A stretch of DNA of 64,000 nt from Actinomycetes bacterium (lineage in GTDB: Bacteria > Actinomycetota > CALGFH01). The stretch lies in NCBI GenBank assembly GCA_036000965.1, contig DASYUT010000124.1:1-64000 (forward strand). The letters are read 5' to 3'. A model generated the notes under the pieces. It ran no database searches and had not been told where the DNA came from. It worked only from the letters and a program-made list of their open reading frames with translations. A program made the translations under genes and the position numbers. Of the stretch, positions 1 through 9,099 are shown one piece after another; positions within the stretch are counted from its first letter, which is position 1; each line of letters starts with the position of its first letter.

Positions 1-277
1 GGCGGCGGACGATTTCCATCCCCAGCATGGTCTTGCCGGAGCCCGGCGGGGCAAGCACGTGGGTGGAGCGCCTGCCCGCCCGCCGATCACGTTCGAACGC
101 CTCCAGCGTAAGCTCCTGATAGCGCCGCCATCGGCCCTGGAAGGCCAGCGGCGGCAGTATGCCTTCCTTGGGCATCCCGGATGGAATCCGCGACCGCACC
201 ACCAGCAGACCACCCCGCCGAACCCAACGTCCGTCCACTGCCCCCATCTGGGCGCCGGTACGGAGATCCTGGAGCAC
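1..277 (-). CDS. DEAD/DEAH-box helicase family protein, N-terminal part (runs off the left edge)
   Basis: Reading the minus strand from a GTG at 275-277 gives an open frame to the window edge. It ends in a clear Walker A motif, APPGSGKT, preceded by a basic-aromatic stretch (FQGRWRRYQELTLEAFERD) typical of the Q-motif-like region before motif I of superfamily 2 helicases and type III restriction-type ATPases. The protein would bind ATP and translocate on or unwind nucleic acid; the remaining helicase motifs lie outside the window. The start is uncertain: GTG at 277 has a GGAAGG sequence about 10 nt upstream, and internal ATGs also exist. An in-frame stop further upstream limits the N-terminus. 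Confidence 0.7.
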   Translation of the reverse strand, partial: MLQDLRTGAQMGAVDGRWVRRGGLLVVRSRIPSGMPKEGILPPLAFQGRWRRYQELTLEAFERDRRAGRRSTHVLAPPGSGKTMLGMEIVRR

Positions 278-569
278 GATTCTGTCAAGCCTTCCGCCCG
301 TCGGCGAGGCGCTCGGTGATCGTCAGCCTGGGCGACGACCATTACAGAGCGATCCTCCCGTGCTGGCGACGCGGCACGGGACGACCCTCACGATGGCCGT
401 CCGCGCCCGCCCGGCAGACGACTTGGCTGCCCACAATTGTCCATTGCCGTGCCTACTCAAATGACGTGGTTGTGATGAGTCGGGAGTGCCGGTGGGTGTC
501 CTGTTCGACTACTTCCGTGCGCCGGATGCGTCGACCAGGGCTGCACTCCAGTGGCTGTCCGAGCGCACG

Positions 570-830
570 CATGTTGTGCCCAGCAAGTGGGCCCTGGGGA
601 TCCAAGCCCGCGTCCGCGCCCTGCTGAGCGAGGGCGACGTCGCCGAGCGCCTCTACCCCGAGTCGGTCGCGCGCCTGGGCCGTACCCGCCTCGGCGCGGA
701 GGTCGCCCGCACCCATCTGCTCTACTGCGAGTGGCTGCGCCGCGAGCGCCGCCGCGCTGACGCGCGCGAGCAGCTGCGCACCGCCCACCAGATGCTGGCC
801 ACTCGCACTGTGCCCTGGTGGATACGAGCG
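570..830 (+). pseudogene. LuxR-type regulator remnant (C-terminal helical-repeat segment)
   Basis: The frame reads ALLSEGDVAERLYPESVARL followed by a LLYCEWLRRERRRADAREQL-like helix pair. This is characteristic of the tetratricopeptide-like region just before the HTH of large LuxR/MalT-type actinobacterial regulators. There is no ATPase domain upstream and no HTH downstream, and the frame loses resemblance to the family after about 830. It is best read as a decayed internal fragment. A short unrelated open stretch, WLTDFRAFLLQHADDFGREG, ends at 1003 just before the next gene and is probably the tail of another lost gene. Confidence 0.5.
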
Positions 831-1019
831 CTGCCTCCGGACATGACATCGCGATGGACGCCGACTTCAGGTGGCGCGGCTGGAGCCGAAAGTGAAGGAG
901 GGGCCATGGGTCGTGTGTGGACACCTGGCTGACCGACTTCCGCGCCTTCCTCCTCCAGCACGCGGACGATTTCGGCCGCGAGGGCCTGAAGTTCCCGGGC
1001 TGACATGAAAGGAGCTCCG

Positions 1020-1871
1020 ATGACAACCCAACCTGCCCCGCTCACCTGGGATGTGTACGTGACGGCACTCGAGCCAACCGCCAGCGACGACCCGCCTCCC
1101 GGCGCACAGCAGTTCCTGTGGCAACCGATAGCGGCGACGCTCATCTCCGGCCAGGAGGACGCCGTCCTCGTCGACCCGCTCCTGACCGTCGGCCAGGCAC
1201 GCGACCTCGCCGACTGGGTCGCCGCCCACGGCAAGAACCTGACAGCGGTCTACATCACCCACGGCCACGGCGATCACTGGTTCGGCCTGCGCATGATCCT
1301 GGACCGCTTCCCCCAGGCACGAGCGCTCGCCGTGCCCGCGGTGATCGAGGCGATGCGGCAAGGCTCCACGCCGGACCTTCTCGCCTTCTGGAACGGGCTC
1401 TTGCCCGGCAAGATCCCAGACGACCTCGTCCTCGCCGATCCGCTGCCGGATCACACCATCGACCTGGAGGGCCACGACCTGGTCGCGGTTGAGCTCGGGC
1501 ACACCGACACCGACGAGACGACCTGCCTGCACGTCCCGGAGATCGGCCTGGTGGTCGCCGGCGACGCCGTCTACAACGACGTCCACCAGTACCTTCGTGA
1601 GTCCAGCCCGCAGGGCCGGCGCGCGTGGCTCGCCGCCCTCGACACCATCCAGTCCCTGGGCCCTCGGGCCGTGATCGCCGGGCATCAGCGCGCCGGCCGC
1701 CACGACGGCCCCGAGATCATCGAGGAGACCCGCCAGTACGTCCGCGACTTCGACCGGATCGTGGAGACGACGGAGACCGCGCGAGCGCTGTACGACCAGA
1801 TGCTCGCCATCTACCCCGAACGAGTCAACCCCGGCATGCTCTGGTGGTCGGCGCGCACACTCAAGCCCTAG
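1020..1871 (+). CDS. MBL-fold metallo-hydrolase
   Basis: This 283-residue protein carries the metallo-beta-lactamase signature HGHGDH at residues 81-86, preceded by the usual beta-strand VYIT. Later metal ligands are visible in GHTDTDE (about 163), AGDAVYND (about 188) and IAGHQ (about 225). Family members hydrolyse varied substrates with a dinuclear zinc site; the length and the GH-T-D-T-D-E segment fit the cytoplasmic glyoxalase II-like/SoxH-like hydrolases. No signal peptide is seen. The ATG at 1020 is preferred over the in-frame ATG at 1005 because GGAG at 1011-1014 lies 5 nt upstream. The substrate cannot be inferred. Confidence 0.85.
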   Translation: MTTQPAPLTWDVYVTALEPTASDDPPPGAQQFLWQPIAATLISGQEDAVLVDPLLTVGQARDLADWVAAHGKNLTAVYITHGHGDHWFGLRMILDRFPQARALAVPAVIEAMRQGSTPDLLAFWNGLLPGKIPDDLVLADPLPDHTIDLEGHDLVAVELGHTDTDETTCLHVPEIGLVVAGDAVYNDVHQYLRESSPQGRRAWLAALDTIQSLGPRAVIAGHQRAGRHDGPEIIEETRQYVRDFDRIVETTETARALYDQMLAIYPERVNPGMLWWSARTLKP

Positions 1872-1883
1872 CGGCCGCAGTCC

Positions 1884-2108
1884 CGCAGCGCGGGTTTGTC
1901 GCCGACCACCTGCTGGCCAGGGGCAACCCGCCCGACGCCCTCCAACTGCTCCCGGCGGTGCGCCGCGTCGCCGCCATCCGGGGCCGGCCACCCGCCACCG
2001 TGGTCGCCGACCGCGGCTTCGGGGTCGCCGCCAACGACCGCGCCCTGGCCGGCCTTGGCGTGCGGCGGATCGGGCTGCAGCGCACCGGCACCCCCAGCAG
2101 GATTCTTA
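1884..2108 (+). pseudogene. Transposase fragment (IS5/ISNCY-like)
   Basis: Immediately after the MBL gene the frame reads LLARGNPPDALQLLPAVRRV, then TVVADRGFGVAANDRALAGL. The ADRG[FY]G block is the conserved region around the second catalytic aspartate of DDE transposases of this type. Only about 75 residues remain. The stretch that should follow with the catalytic glutamate and C-terminus is absent; the frame ends in TPSRILTR-like decay. This is a relic of an insertion sequence, not a working transposase. Confidence 0.6.
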
Positions 2109-2783
2109 CAAGGGTGTTGCTCAAGGGACGCGCCGCATCTTGCTGCCAGTCCCCGGGTGCTCGGGAGCCCTGGGCGACGGCCAGGGTCTCCCCGCTCCCG
2201 GACCAGAGCCTGCCAGCGCGCCGAGAGGGCACATCCTGCCTGGTGGGATGAATCAGGGCGGCGTCAGAAACCCTCCTCGGGGTCCAGGCCGAAGGGTCCT
2301 TCGGCGAGCGCCCAGTTGACGAACTGCGCCCCGCCCTCGCCGACATGGTCGTTCACGAAGGCGAAGGCACCCACGCTATCGGCTGGCGATGACTGTCCAG
2401 GAGACGGGCTCTGGTAGTCGGGCTCGGCCCGCCGACGCGCTCGCCTAGATCCGTCATCCCAGGGTGAAGGCGGGCTTGTCTACTCCCCGGGGGGCGAGGC
2501 CCTACTCCCTGGGGCGACGCGAACTTCAGCCCGCCGGCCGACACAAACTGTCACCCGCCGGCCGACGACGAACCCGGCCCCGGTCCGTATCGTCGAGCGT
2601 GGCTAGCCCGCTCGGCCAGCAGGCCACAAAGGGAGCGCACTCGCACCGTCGCGCAGCGCCCTGCTGAGGCTGAGTCGGTCGAGCGGTGCGGCAGCAGGAC
2701 CAGACCATCGTCAATCCTCACCCACGAGCCCGATCGCGACCACCGACGCCATCGACGAGTTGGCCACGGCAAAGGAGACCTCC
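2109..2783. other. Intergenic region with possible decayed coding remnant
   Basis: No intact gene was found. On the minus strand an open stretch without a start codon ends at about 2266 and reads AFAFVNDHVGEGGAQFVNWA then LAEGPFGLDPEEGF. It looks like a real protein C-terminus, but I do not recognise the family. The remaining sequence to the serine hydrolase gene shows no supported gene. Confidence 0.3.
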
Positions 2784-4400
2784 ATGAACGCCAGCATCCC
2801 AAGGACCAGTACCTGGATCCGATCGTTGCCGGCTGGCGCAGCGCAACGGGCCACCGTGGTGGCGCTGGCTGCCATGCTGGCGTTGCTCGCGTTTGGCGGG
2901 ATGCGCCCGCCGACGGCAGCCGCGGCCAGCACACCGGGCACAAGCACACCAGATCTTGCCGCCATCGACCGCTACGTCCAGGCACAGCGGCGCGCCACGC
3001 GTCTGCCCGGCCTGGCGCTTGGCATCGTGCACGGCGACCAGGTCGTGCACTTGCGCGGCTTCGGCCACGCCGACCCGTCCGGGCGGCCGGTCACCCCCCA
3101 GACCCCCTTCCTGCTCGCCTCCACGACCAAGTCGTTCACCGCCCTGGCGGTCATGCAGCTGGTCGAGGCCGGCAAGGTCGACCTGGACGCCCCGGTGCAG
3201 CGCTACCTGCCCTGGTTCCGGCTGGCCGACCCCGCCGCCTCCGCGCGCATCACCGTCCGGCACCTGCTGACCCAGACCAGCGGGCTGGCCGACCCGTCCG
3301 ACTCCCTCACCAAGGCCGACAGCAGCGACGCCGCCTTGGACAACGCTGTGCGCGCACTCGCCACGGTGCAGCCCACCCACCCGCCCGGCCAGGGCTTTGG
3401 GTACAGCAACATGAACTACGTCACCCTCGGGCTGATCATCCAGACCGTCGCCGGGCAGTCCTACGAGGACTACATAGGCCAGCACGTGCTCGCGCCGCTG
3501 GGCATGACCAACTCCTACCTGTCACCGGTGGACGCCCGCCGGCATGGCCTGGCCACCGGGCACCGCTACTGGTTCGGCCATCCGGTCGCCTTCCAGCAGC
3601 CCTACAACCGCGCCGGGGTGCCCGCCGGCTACATCAGCGCCAGCGCCGAGGCGATGAGCCACTACCTGCTCGCCCACCTCAACGCCGGCCGCTACCAGAC
3701 CGCGCGGGTGCTGTCGCCGGCCGGGGTCGCCCAGCTGCACCGGCCCGCCGTCAAGCTCAGCGGCGCCGACCGCGACGTCGCCTACGCCATGGGCTGGTAC
3801 GTCGAACAGGCCAACGGCGTATCGATGCTGTGGCATCCAGGCAACGCCCCCAACTTCCACGCCGACATCATGCTCGCCCCACAGGACCACTGGGGCGTGG
3901 TGCTGCTGACCAACGGCCACAACGCGCTGTCGCCGGACCGCGAGACCGCGATCGCCCGCGGGGTGCTGGGCCTGCTGGTCGGCCGCCAGCTCACCACCCC
4001 ACCCGTCACCAACGCCAACCAGGTCCTGTTCCTCGTCCTGCTGGGGGCGGGGGTGCTGCAGGTGCTCGGGATCGCCCGCTCGATCGTGCTGCTGCGGCGC
4101 TGGCGCGCCCAGCCGGCGCGCCGCCCCCGCGGCCTGGTCAGGGTGACGGGACGGATCGTCGTGCCGCTGGTGGTGGGCCTTGCCTGGGCGCTGGTGTGCC
4201 TGGTCGGCCTGCCGTTGTTCCTGGGGGGGTCCCTGTCGGTCCTGCTGCTCACGATCCCCGACTTCGCCGTGGTGCTGGTCGGTAGCGGGATCGTCGCAGC
4301 GGCCTGGGGTGTCTGCAGGGCCGTCCTGGCCGTCCGCACGCTCCACCGGCACCGCGCCGAACCCGCTGTCCCACCCAAGGTGAAGGCTGTCAGCGCGTAA
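2784..4400 (+). CDS. Class C beta-lactamase-like serine hydrolase with C-terminal membrane domain
   Basis: This 538-residue protein has an N-terminal hydrophobic segment (about 23-48) consistent with export. It is followed by an S12 peptidase/beta-lactamase domain: S-x-x-K as STTK at 113-116, Y-x-N as YSN near residue 210, and HPG (about 350) where classical enzymes have KTG. The C-terminal 130 residues contain about four hydrophobic helices (from about 412), so the catalytic domain should be anchored outside the membrane. Such proteins act on D-amino-acid peptides, esters or beta-lactams; the substrate here is unknown. The ATG at 2784 is chosen because AAAGGAG at 2771-2777 lies 6 nt upstream. 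A strong hairpin follows the gene. Confidence 0.8.
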   Translation: MNASIPRTSTWIRSLPAGAAQRATVVALAAMLALLAFGGMRPPTAAAASTPGTSTPDLAAIDRYVQAQRRATRLPGLALGIVHGDQVVHLRGFGHADPSGRPVTPQTPFLLASTTKSFTALAVMQLVEAGKVDLDAPVQRYLPWFRLADPAASARITVRHLLTQTSGLADPSDSLTKADSSDAALDNAVRALATVQPTHPPGQGFGYSNMNYVTLGLIIQTVAGQSYEDYIGQHVLAPLGMTNSYLSPVDARRHGLATGHRYWFGHPVAFQQPYNRAGVPAGYISASAEAMSHYLLAHLNAGRYQTARVLSPAGVAQLHRPAVKLSGADRDVAYAMGWYVEQANGVSMLWHPGNAPNFHADIMLAPQDHWGVVLLTNGHNALSPDRETAIARGVLGLLVGRQLTTPPVTNANQVLFLVLLGAGVLQVLGIARSIVLLRRWRAQPARRPRGLVRVTGRIVVPLVVGLAWALVCLVGLPLFLGGSLSVLLLTIPDFAVVLVGSGIVAAAWGVCRAVLAVRTLHRHRAEPAVPPKVKAVSA

Positions 4401-4414
4401 ACCTCCACGCGTCC

Positions 4415-4455
4415 AACGCCCGAAACGGCCCGTCGCGCGGGCCGTTTCGGGCGTT
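4415..4455 (+). terminator. Perfect 18-bp hairpin terminator
   Basis: AACGCCCGAAACGGCCCG (4415-4432) and its exact reverse complement (4438-4455) flank a 5-nt loop, 15 nt after the serine hydrolase stop codon. No T-run follows, as is usual for actinobacterial terminators. Confidence 0.75.
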
Positions 4456-4609
4456 GCGGCGGCAGCTCACGCATGAACCATCGCGGGTACGGCGGTGAGC
4501 TGGCGTACCTCGTGACCAACAGGTGAGCGGGGTGCGGTCGCAACGCGTGACTTGGCGGGGAAGCATCAGCTGGCGCCGCGGTGCCGTCGAGCACTCCTCC
4601 GGGTAGCCC

Positions 4610-5780
4610 TCACAGGCGCTGTGCAGACGACGGTTCTGCGTATGGCGTTCATGGGCGCGCTTCCTTTCGCTCGGGTGCTTTGGGTGGGGTGCAGTACTGG
4701 ATATGGCCGGCAGCCCGAAGGGTCGCGCGGGTCTGCCCGGACCCGTAGCCGGTGTCGCCCAGCACCTCCAAGCCGGGCTTCTCTCGGCGAGCAGCTCGAC
4801 CCCGGTGGGCCCGTCAGGGCGGTGGCGGCGGTCAGCGCGCACGCGGTCACCAGCCCAGAGGCAGGCTCGGCGGCAAGGTGGGCCTTGGAGCCGTCGCGCT
4901 TGTGGGCGCTGGTCTTGCGGGGATGGCGGGCTTGGGGGTCGACGGTGGAGAGCACCCGATCGGGGGCGACCCGCCGGGCGATCCGCCAGGTCCCTGGCCG
5001 CTCGCCTGGCTCGACGTCTTGGCCTGCCACCAGCGCCAGCAGCGCGACCGCCTCGGCCTGCTCGGGGTCGTGCTCCAGGTCGGCGACCGCGTCGAGTGTG
5101 GCCAGCGCGTCGTTGACCAGCCCCGACAGCAGCGCCTGGGTGGCCTGCGGATCATCCCAGGCACAGTCGGGCTTGCCTGGGCGGGCATCGTCAGGGGCGA
5201 CCAGCTCGACCCCGCGTGCCTGTGGCACCAGGCGGCGGACCCGGCGGATCACCGCGACCAGCTGGGTCACGGTGTCCTGGGTCGCGACCGCATCGGCCAG
5301 GATGGTGGCGTCCAGCAGCCGTCGGCGTCGCCCTCGCAGCACACCGGTCGCCTCCACCACTTGGCCGACTGCGTCAAAGATCCGCCGTGGCCTGGGCCAG
5401 GCCCGCAGGCGGTTGCGCCAGGACACCAGCACCGTGGGATGCAACCCCTCGTCGTCCAGCCGCAACCCGCAGGCGACCTTCCAGGCGAGATCGCGCCGCA
5501 ACGCGCCGATGGCCTCGCGGTCCGACAGGCCTTCCAGGGCCTGCAGCACCAGCACCGTGGCGACCACCTCGGCGGGCACCGAGGGGTGCCCGCCACCCTG
5601 GCGGGCACGATCGGCGAACAGCTCCGGCGGGAACAGCTGGTGACGGTGGTCGGCAAGCAAGGCGTACACCGACCCCTGGGGGACCAGGTGACGACACCAC
5701 CTCGCCGCGTCCAGCTGGTCATCGGCTGGGTGGACCTGGGGCTCATGCACGGCAGTCTGCCTGGTCACAGCCACCCAGCG
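4610..5780 (-). pseudogene. IS1182-type transposase, frameshifted and truncated
   Basis: The N-terminal part is well preserved: CRHLVPQGSVYALLADHRHQ, LFPPELFADRARQGGGHPSV, LQALEGLSDREAIGALRRDL. It also has the DATILADAVATQDTV block and SAHKRDGSKAHLAAEPASG, all typical of IS1182-family transposases. Near 4811 the frame shifts (ALTG, then in another frame PTGVELLAE) and near 4785 it shifts again to PGLEVLGDTGYGSGQTR. The protein then stops near 4651 without the usual C-terminal 100 or more residues. No terminal inverted repeats could be assigned. Inactive insertion-sequence relic. Confidence 0.75.
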
Positions 5781-5834
5781 CGGACCCTTCCGGACCTGAC
5801 GCAATGCCAGAGCGTGTCCAGGGCCTGCCGCGGC

Positions 5835-6407
5835 TCATTCGCTTGGTGACCGGCCTTCGGTCGCGGAGGACGATCCGCCGCCTGTGGTTGGAGCTTGGCG
5901 CGGCGCGATGCGCCACCGTGCCCCCCACAGCGCCACCCCGACCAGGCCGAGACCGATCGGGCCGCCGAGCATGAGCACGATCCCGCCGCCGATGTTGGCG
6001 CCGCTGACGGCGGCGGTCATGACCCGCCACCCAGAGCCGCACCCCGCCCCTACCAGGCTCAGCACCCCCAGCACCCCCCACCAGCCCACGTGCAAGCGGC
6101 CGGTCAGCGAGGCAAGGGTCAGCACGATGACCGCGGCCACCACCAGCACGACGGCGACGACCCCGACCGCCCGTTCCGTTGCGGGCGCGATGTCGAAGGG
6201 CCGGAACATGTAGTCCGGGTCCAGGCCCGCTCGGATGGCTGGGTCCCCGTCTGCCTGCAGGCGCCGCTTGAAGTCTGGGTCGGTCTGATCGCCGACCAGC
6301 CACCACGTCGCTACCGGCATCGCGACGACCAGCGCCACAGCGGCCGCCGCCGCCCACAAAGGGGGGCGTCTCCCGGCCGCCTGCTGGGTTCCAACCCCTG
6401 CTGCCAT
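5835..6407 (-). CDS. Hypothetical membrane protein
   Basis: A 190-residue protein with an N-terminal hydrophobic helix (about 16-38), a polar 50-residue external segment (LVGDQTDPDFKRRLQADGDP) and three further hydrophobic segments between about 78 and 165. It ends in a short polar tail. No family recognised. Codon use fits the neighbouring genes. The ATG at 6407 has AGGTGAG about 8 nt upstream. It faces away from the IS relic and has no obvious operon partner. Confidence 0.6.
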   Translation of the reverse strand: MAAGVGTQQAAGRRPPLWAAAAAVALVVAMPVATWWLVGDQTDPDFKRRLQADGDPAIRAGLDPDYMFRPFDIAPATERAVGVVAVVLVVAAVIVLTLASLTGRLHVGWWGVLGVLSLVGAGCGSGWRVMTAAVSGANIGGGIVLMLGGPIGLGLVGVALWGARWRIAPRQAPTTGGGSSSATEGRSPSE

Positions 6408-6909
6408 ACCGCTCACCTGCTTGTCACCATCACCGCCGGTCATGCAGGTCGCGTCGGGCTGGGCGTCTGGTGGGAGCGCCCAGCATCCTGGTGGGGCTCC
6501 CCTGACTGCCCACCCTGACGCGAGGCTTGCTCATGCCGGCCGCCTCGGTCAGGTCAGCACCGAGGAGATCATTCCGGCGGCCAGCAGATCCATGCGCGAT
6601 CAACCTCATCTGCCACCGACGTTCTGCCCAGCTCAAGGTGGGTACTTCCGGCAACGCCGGTTATCGGTTCACGTGGTAGGGAGGCGAGGGCCAAAACTCG
6701 CGGTAGAGCCAATCGATCGAATCGCGCCTAACCAGCAGGCTCCTAGGCCGTCGTCCTCCATCGCTTGACCGGACTCCACCGCGCGTAGCGGCGCTCCATC
6801 TCGTCATGGGTCTGGCAGATGACCGCGACCGTGGGCTCGATGCAGTCGCGACGATCTGTACGTTCGGCCACACCCGCAGCGCCATGAACTCGATCCTGGC
6901 CGGCACGAG
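6408..6909. other. Intergenic region, no supported gene
   Basis: No intact gene is supported. A minus-strand open stretch ending at about 6743 (EPTVAVICQTHDEMERRYAR) looks like a protein C-terminus, but it is short, lacks a start and is not recognised. Confidence 0.3.
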
Positions 6910-7533
6910 TCATTCGTCGCGGCTGACCACCTCGTAGCGCAGCAGCAGGTTGTCCGAGCCATCCCGGCGCCGGGTGTTCACCAGCCGCAGCGGCGGGACC
7001 GGCCCGCCGCCGAAGGTCGGCGTACCCCCGCCGAGCACGGTGGCGCCGACCATCAGGTGCAGCTCGTCGACGAGCCCGGCGACCAGCAGGTCGTTCCAGA
7101 GTGTCCGGCTCCCGAACATCAGGATGTCCTTGCCCGGCTGGTCCTTTAGCTCGGCAACCGCCTGTCGCGCGTCCGCCCTTCGCACGATGGTCGTGGTTTC
7201 GGTCCACGGCGCGGTGTCGTCCGCGGTGAGTGAGTCGGACACCACGACCTTTTGGATCTCGTTGTTGCGCAGGCCGGTCTCTCGGTGGATGTCGGCCACG
7301 TCGGGGTTGGCGGCCACCGCCGGGGACACCTCGGGGTTGGCGGCCACCGCCGGCCAGTACCCTTTTAGCCCTGTGTACGTCGTGGCGCCGAGCAGCAGCG
7401 TGTCAGCGGCCCGTAGCCGCTCGAGGTTGTGCTCGTCGAAGAACCCGTCCATCGGCAGGGCCATGACGTTCCCGCCTGGGCCCTCGAAGTAGCCGTCAAG
7501 CGACATGATGTTGCAGACGATGAGCTTGCGCAT
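6910..7533 (-). CDS. Dihydrofolate-reductase-like / RibD C-terminal domain protein
   Basis: A 207-residue protein beginning MRKLIVCNIMSLDGYFEGPG, the standard opening of the RibD_C/DHFR-fold family, with LLLGATTYTG, DILMFGSRTLWNDLLVAGLV (the GS-x-x-L region) and DELHLMVGATVLGGG. These NADPH-dependent reductase-fold proteins are usually uncharacterised; the bona fide folate substrate site is not conserved. Residues about 61-82 contain an in-frame tandem duplication (PAVAANPEVS/PAVAANPDVA) encoded by a 30-bp direct repeat. The insertion is in a loop, so the protein could still fold. Monocistronic. Confidence 0.85.
   Translation of the reverse strand: MRKLIVCNIMSLDGYFEGPGGNVMALPMDGFFDEHNLERLRAADTLLLGATTYTGLKGYWPAVAANPEVSPAVAANPDVADIHRETGLRNNEIQKVVVSDSLTADDTAPWTETTTIVRRADARQAVAELKDQPGKDILMFGSRTLWNDLLVAGLVDELHLMVGATVLGGGTPTFGGGPVPPLRLVNTRRRDGSDNLLLRYEVVSRDE
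7301..7353. repeat. 30-bp-period tandem duplication inside a coding region
   Basis: A 23-bp sequence starting TCGGGGTTGGCGGCCACC occurs identically at 7301-7323 and 7331-7353, a period of 30 bp. It keeps the reading frame of the RibD-like gene and adds ten residues. Confidence 0.9.
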
Positions 7534-7564
7534 GGTGCACCTCTCAAGGTTGGTGTTCGAGCTG

Positions 7565-7960
7565 TCATCGGGTGAGAGACACCGTCGACGCCTGATTCAT
7601 CGGTCCGGCGGAGAAAATTCCAGGGAGACGGAAGTGGCGGTGCACCTGGGGGTCGACGAAACCGGCGATCCAGGAGATCTGGCCGTCCCGCAGGCTCAGC
7701 ACGTTGACCGCGCCCAGCCGGAACCGCTCCCCGTCCTACTGGTGCACGCGAACGTCGGCTGCCCGTTCGCCGCGATCGGCACCAGCCGCCACGGCGTGGC
7801 GAACACCCGCTGAGCCAGGAACCGGCCGACGTCCTCGGGACCCTCGAACCACGCGGGCAGAGGCGGCGTCGTGAACCGGGCGTCCTCGGCCAGCAGGTCG
7901 AGCAGGGCCGGGACGTCGGCCCACCGGGGCTGTCTGCCCGGACACTGCGGACACAAACGG
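7565..7960 (-). pseudogene. ECF sigma factor remnant (C-terminal SnoaL-like domain), frameshifted
   Basis: On the minus strand one frame reads LLDLLAEDARFTTPPLPAWF then GPEDVGRFLAQRVFATPWRL. After a frame change near 7740 another reads AVNVLSLRDGQISWIAGFVD then PQVHRHFRLPGIF. This is the SnoaL-like C-terminal domain found on SigJ/SigG-type extracytoplasmic-function sigma factors. The sigma-2 and sigma-4 regions are missing, and upstream sequence comes from a TetR gene instead. A broken fragment with an indel. Confidence 0.6.
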
Positions 7961-7989
7961 CCGGACACGGCGGAGCTGGACGGCTGGAC

Positions 7990-8137
7990 ACGGCGTCGGG
8001 GGCGCCGGCGGCGCGGCCGGCCTGCAGGACGCGGGTGTTGGCGGCGGCGAGGATGGCGTCGCGGTTGCGCTGGGCGTCGCGGCGCAGCGGCCTGGCGGGT
8101 CGTGGGGGGTCGCTGGGGCGGTCTGCGGTCGCCATGA
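7990..8137 (-). pseudogene. TetR-type regulator, N-terminal fragment
   Basis: From the ATG at 8137 the frame reads RPLRRDAQRNRDAILAAANT, the start of a TetR HTH domain. It then loses resemblance after about 45 residues and runs into the sigma-factor relic. Helix-turn-helix residues proper are absent. Fusion of two unrelated gene pieces. Confidence 0.45.
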
Positions 8138-8226
8138 CGGCAGTGTACCGGGAATACGGAGGGCTGCCTCCGCCTTGTGTCACAGTGACAGAGGTTGCTC
8201 GGCAACCGGAAGAGGAGACGGGGACG

Positions 8227-9045
8227 ATGCAACAGCAAGTTGAGGAAACGGCGCGAGACGCGATCCTTGTGGAGGACGCGGCGCGGATCCGGGTCATGGG
8301 GATCCCGATCCTGGAGGCGCTGCCTTCCCGCGGTGCCCCCTACGACCAGGTCGACCCGTTCATCCTTGTCCACGAAGGTCGCGTCCGACTGTCGGATGTC
8401 GCGAACGTCGACACCAAGCATCCGCACCGAGGGTTCGACAACCTGTGGTACATCCTCGAGGGGTCGGTCAGCACGGGCCACAGCACCGGCCCGGGCGGCG
8501 CCATGGAACGGGCGCGACTCTCCGAGGGCGCGCTCCTGGCGCTCAGGACGGGGCGAGGGGCATGGCACGCCGAAGCGCTGGGGGCAGATGAGCTCGAGGG
8601 GGGCCAAGCCGACACCGAGTTCCGCGGCGTGCTGTTCTGGGTCAACCTGGCCCGCAAGGACAAGCAGCTCGAGCCGAGCGCGCAGGTGGTCCAGCCGGAG
8701 CAGATCCCGGTGCGGCACGAGGGCGACGCGATCGTTAGGGTGCTGGTCGGCGAGGGCTCTCCGGTGCGTCTGGGGACGCCCGCGCTGATCCTCGACGTCG
8801 AGCTGCCCACAGGCGGGCAGGTCACGACCTCCGTGCCGCCCGGGTTCCAGGGCTTCGCCTACGTGCTCGACGGCGAGGCCGCCTTCGGGGCCAACCTGCG
8901 CCCGGCCAGGCCTCCCCAACTCGTCCTGCTGGGTCCCGGAGAGGGGTTCACGGTCACCGACGCCGCCCCCGGCACGCGGTTCCTGCTCATGACGGGGCGG
9001 CCCTACGGGGAAGTCCCGGTGTTCAACGGGCCGTTCGTGGACTAG
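8227..9045 (+). CDS. Pirin family protein
   Basis: A 272-residue protein with two cupin halves. The first carries the pirin metal-site segment HPHRGFDNLWYILEGSV (about 75-91); the second (about 180-272) reads GGQVTTSVPPGFQGFAYVLD. Pirins bind Fe(II) and include quercetin 2,3-dioxygenases and transcription cofactors; which applies here is unknown. The start ATG at 8227 follows GAGGAG at 8212-8217 with about 9 nt spacing. It is followed after 54 bp by the DsbA/zinc-finger pair on the same strand. Confidence 0.85.
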   Translation: MQQQVEETARDAILVEDAARIRVMGIPILEALPSRGAPYDQVDPFILVHEGRVRLSDVANVDTKHPHRGFDNLWYILEGSVSTGHSTGPGGAMERARLSEGALLALRTGRGAWHAEALGADELEGGQADTEFRGVLFWVNLARKDKQLEPSAQVVQPEQIPVRHEGDAIVRVLVGEGSPVRLGTPALILDVELPTGGQVTTSVPPGFQGFAYVLDGEAAFGANLRPARPPQLVLLGPGEGFTVTDAAPGTRFLLMTGRPYGEVPVFNGPFVD

Positions 9046-9099
9046 CCCGCTCCCTAGCTTTGGCCTGAATTCACCCGATGCGGGACGGGAAGTGATGCG

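Noticed and set aside
4610-5780. IS1182-type element as an active insertion sequence
   Set aside because: Two frameshifts and loss of the C-terminus; no terminal inverted repeats could be found.
6743-6860. Minus-strand open stretch reading THDEMERRYARWSPVKRWRT
   Set aside because: Looks like a C-terminus but has no start and no family match; left as unassigned sequence.
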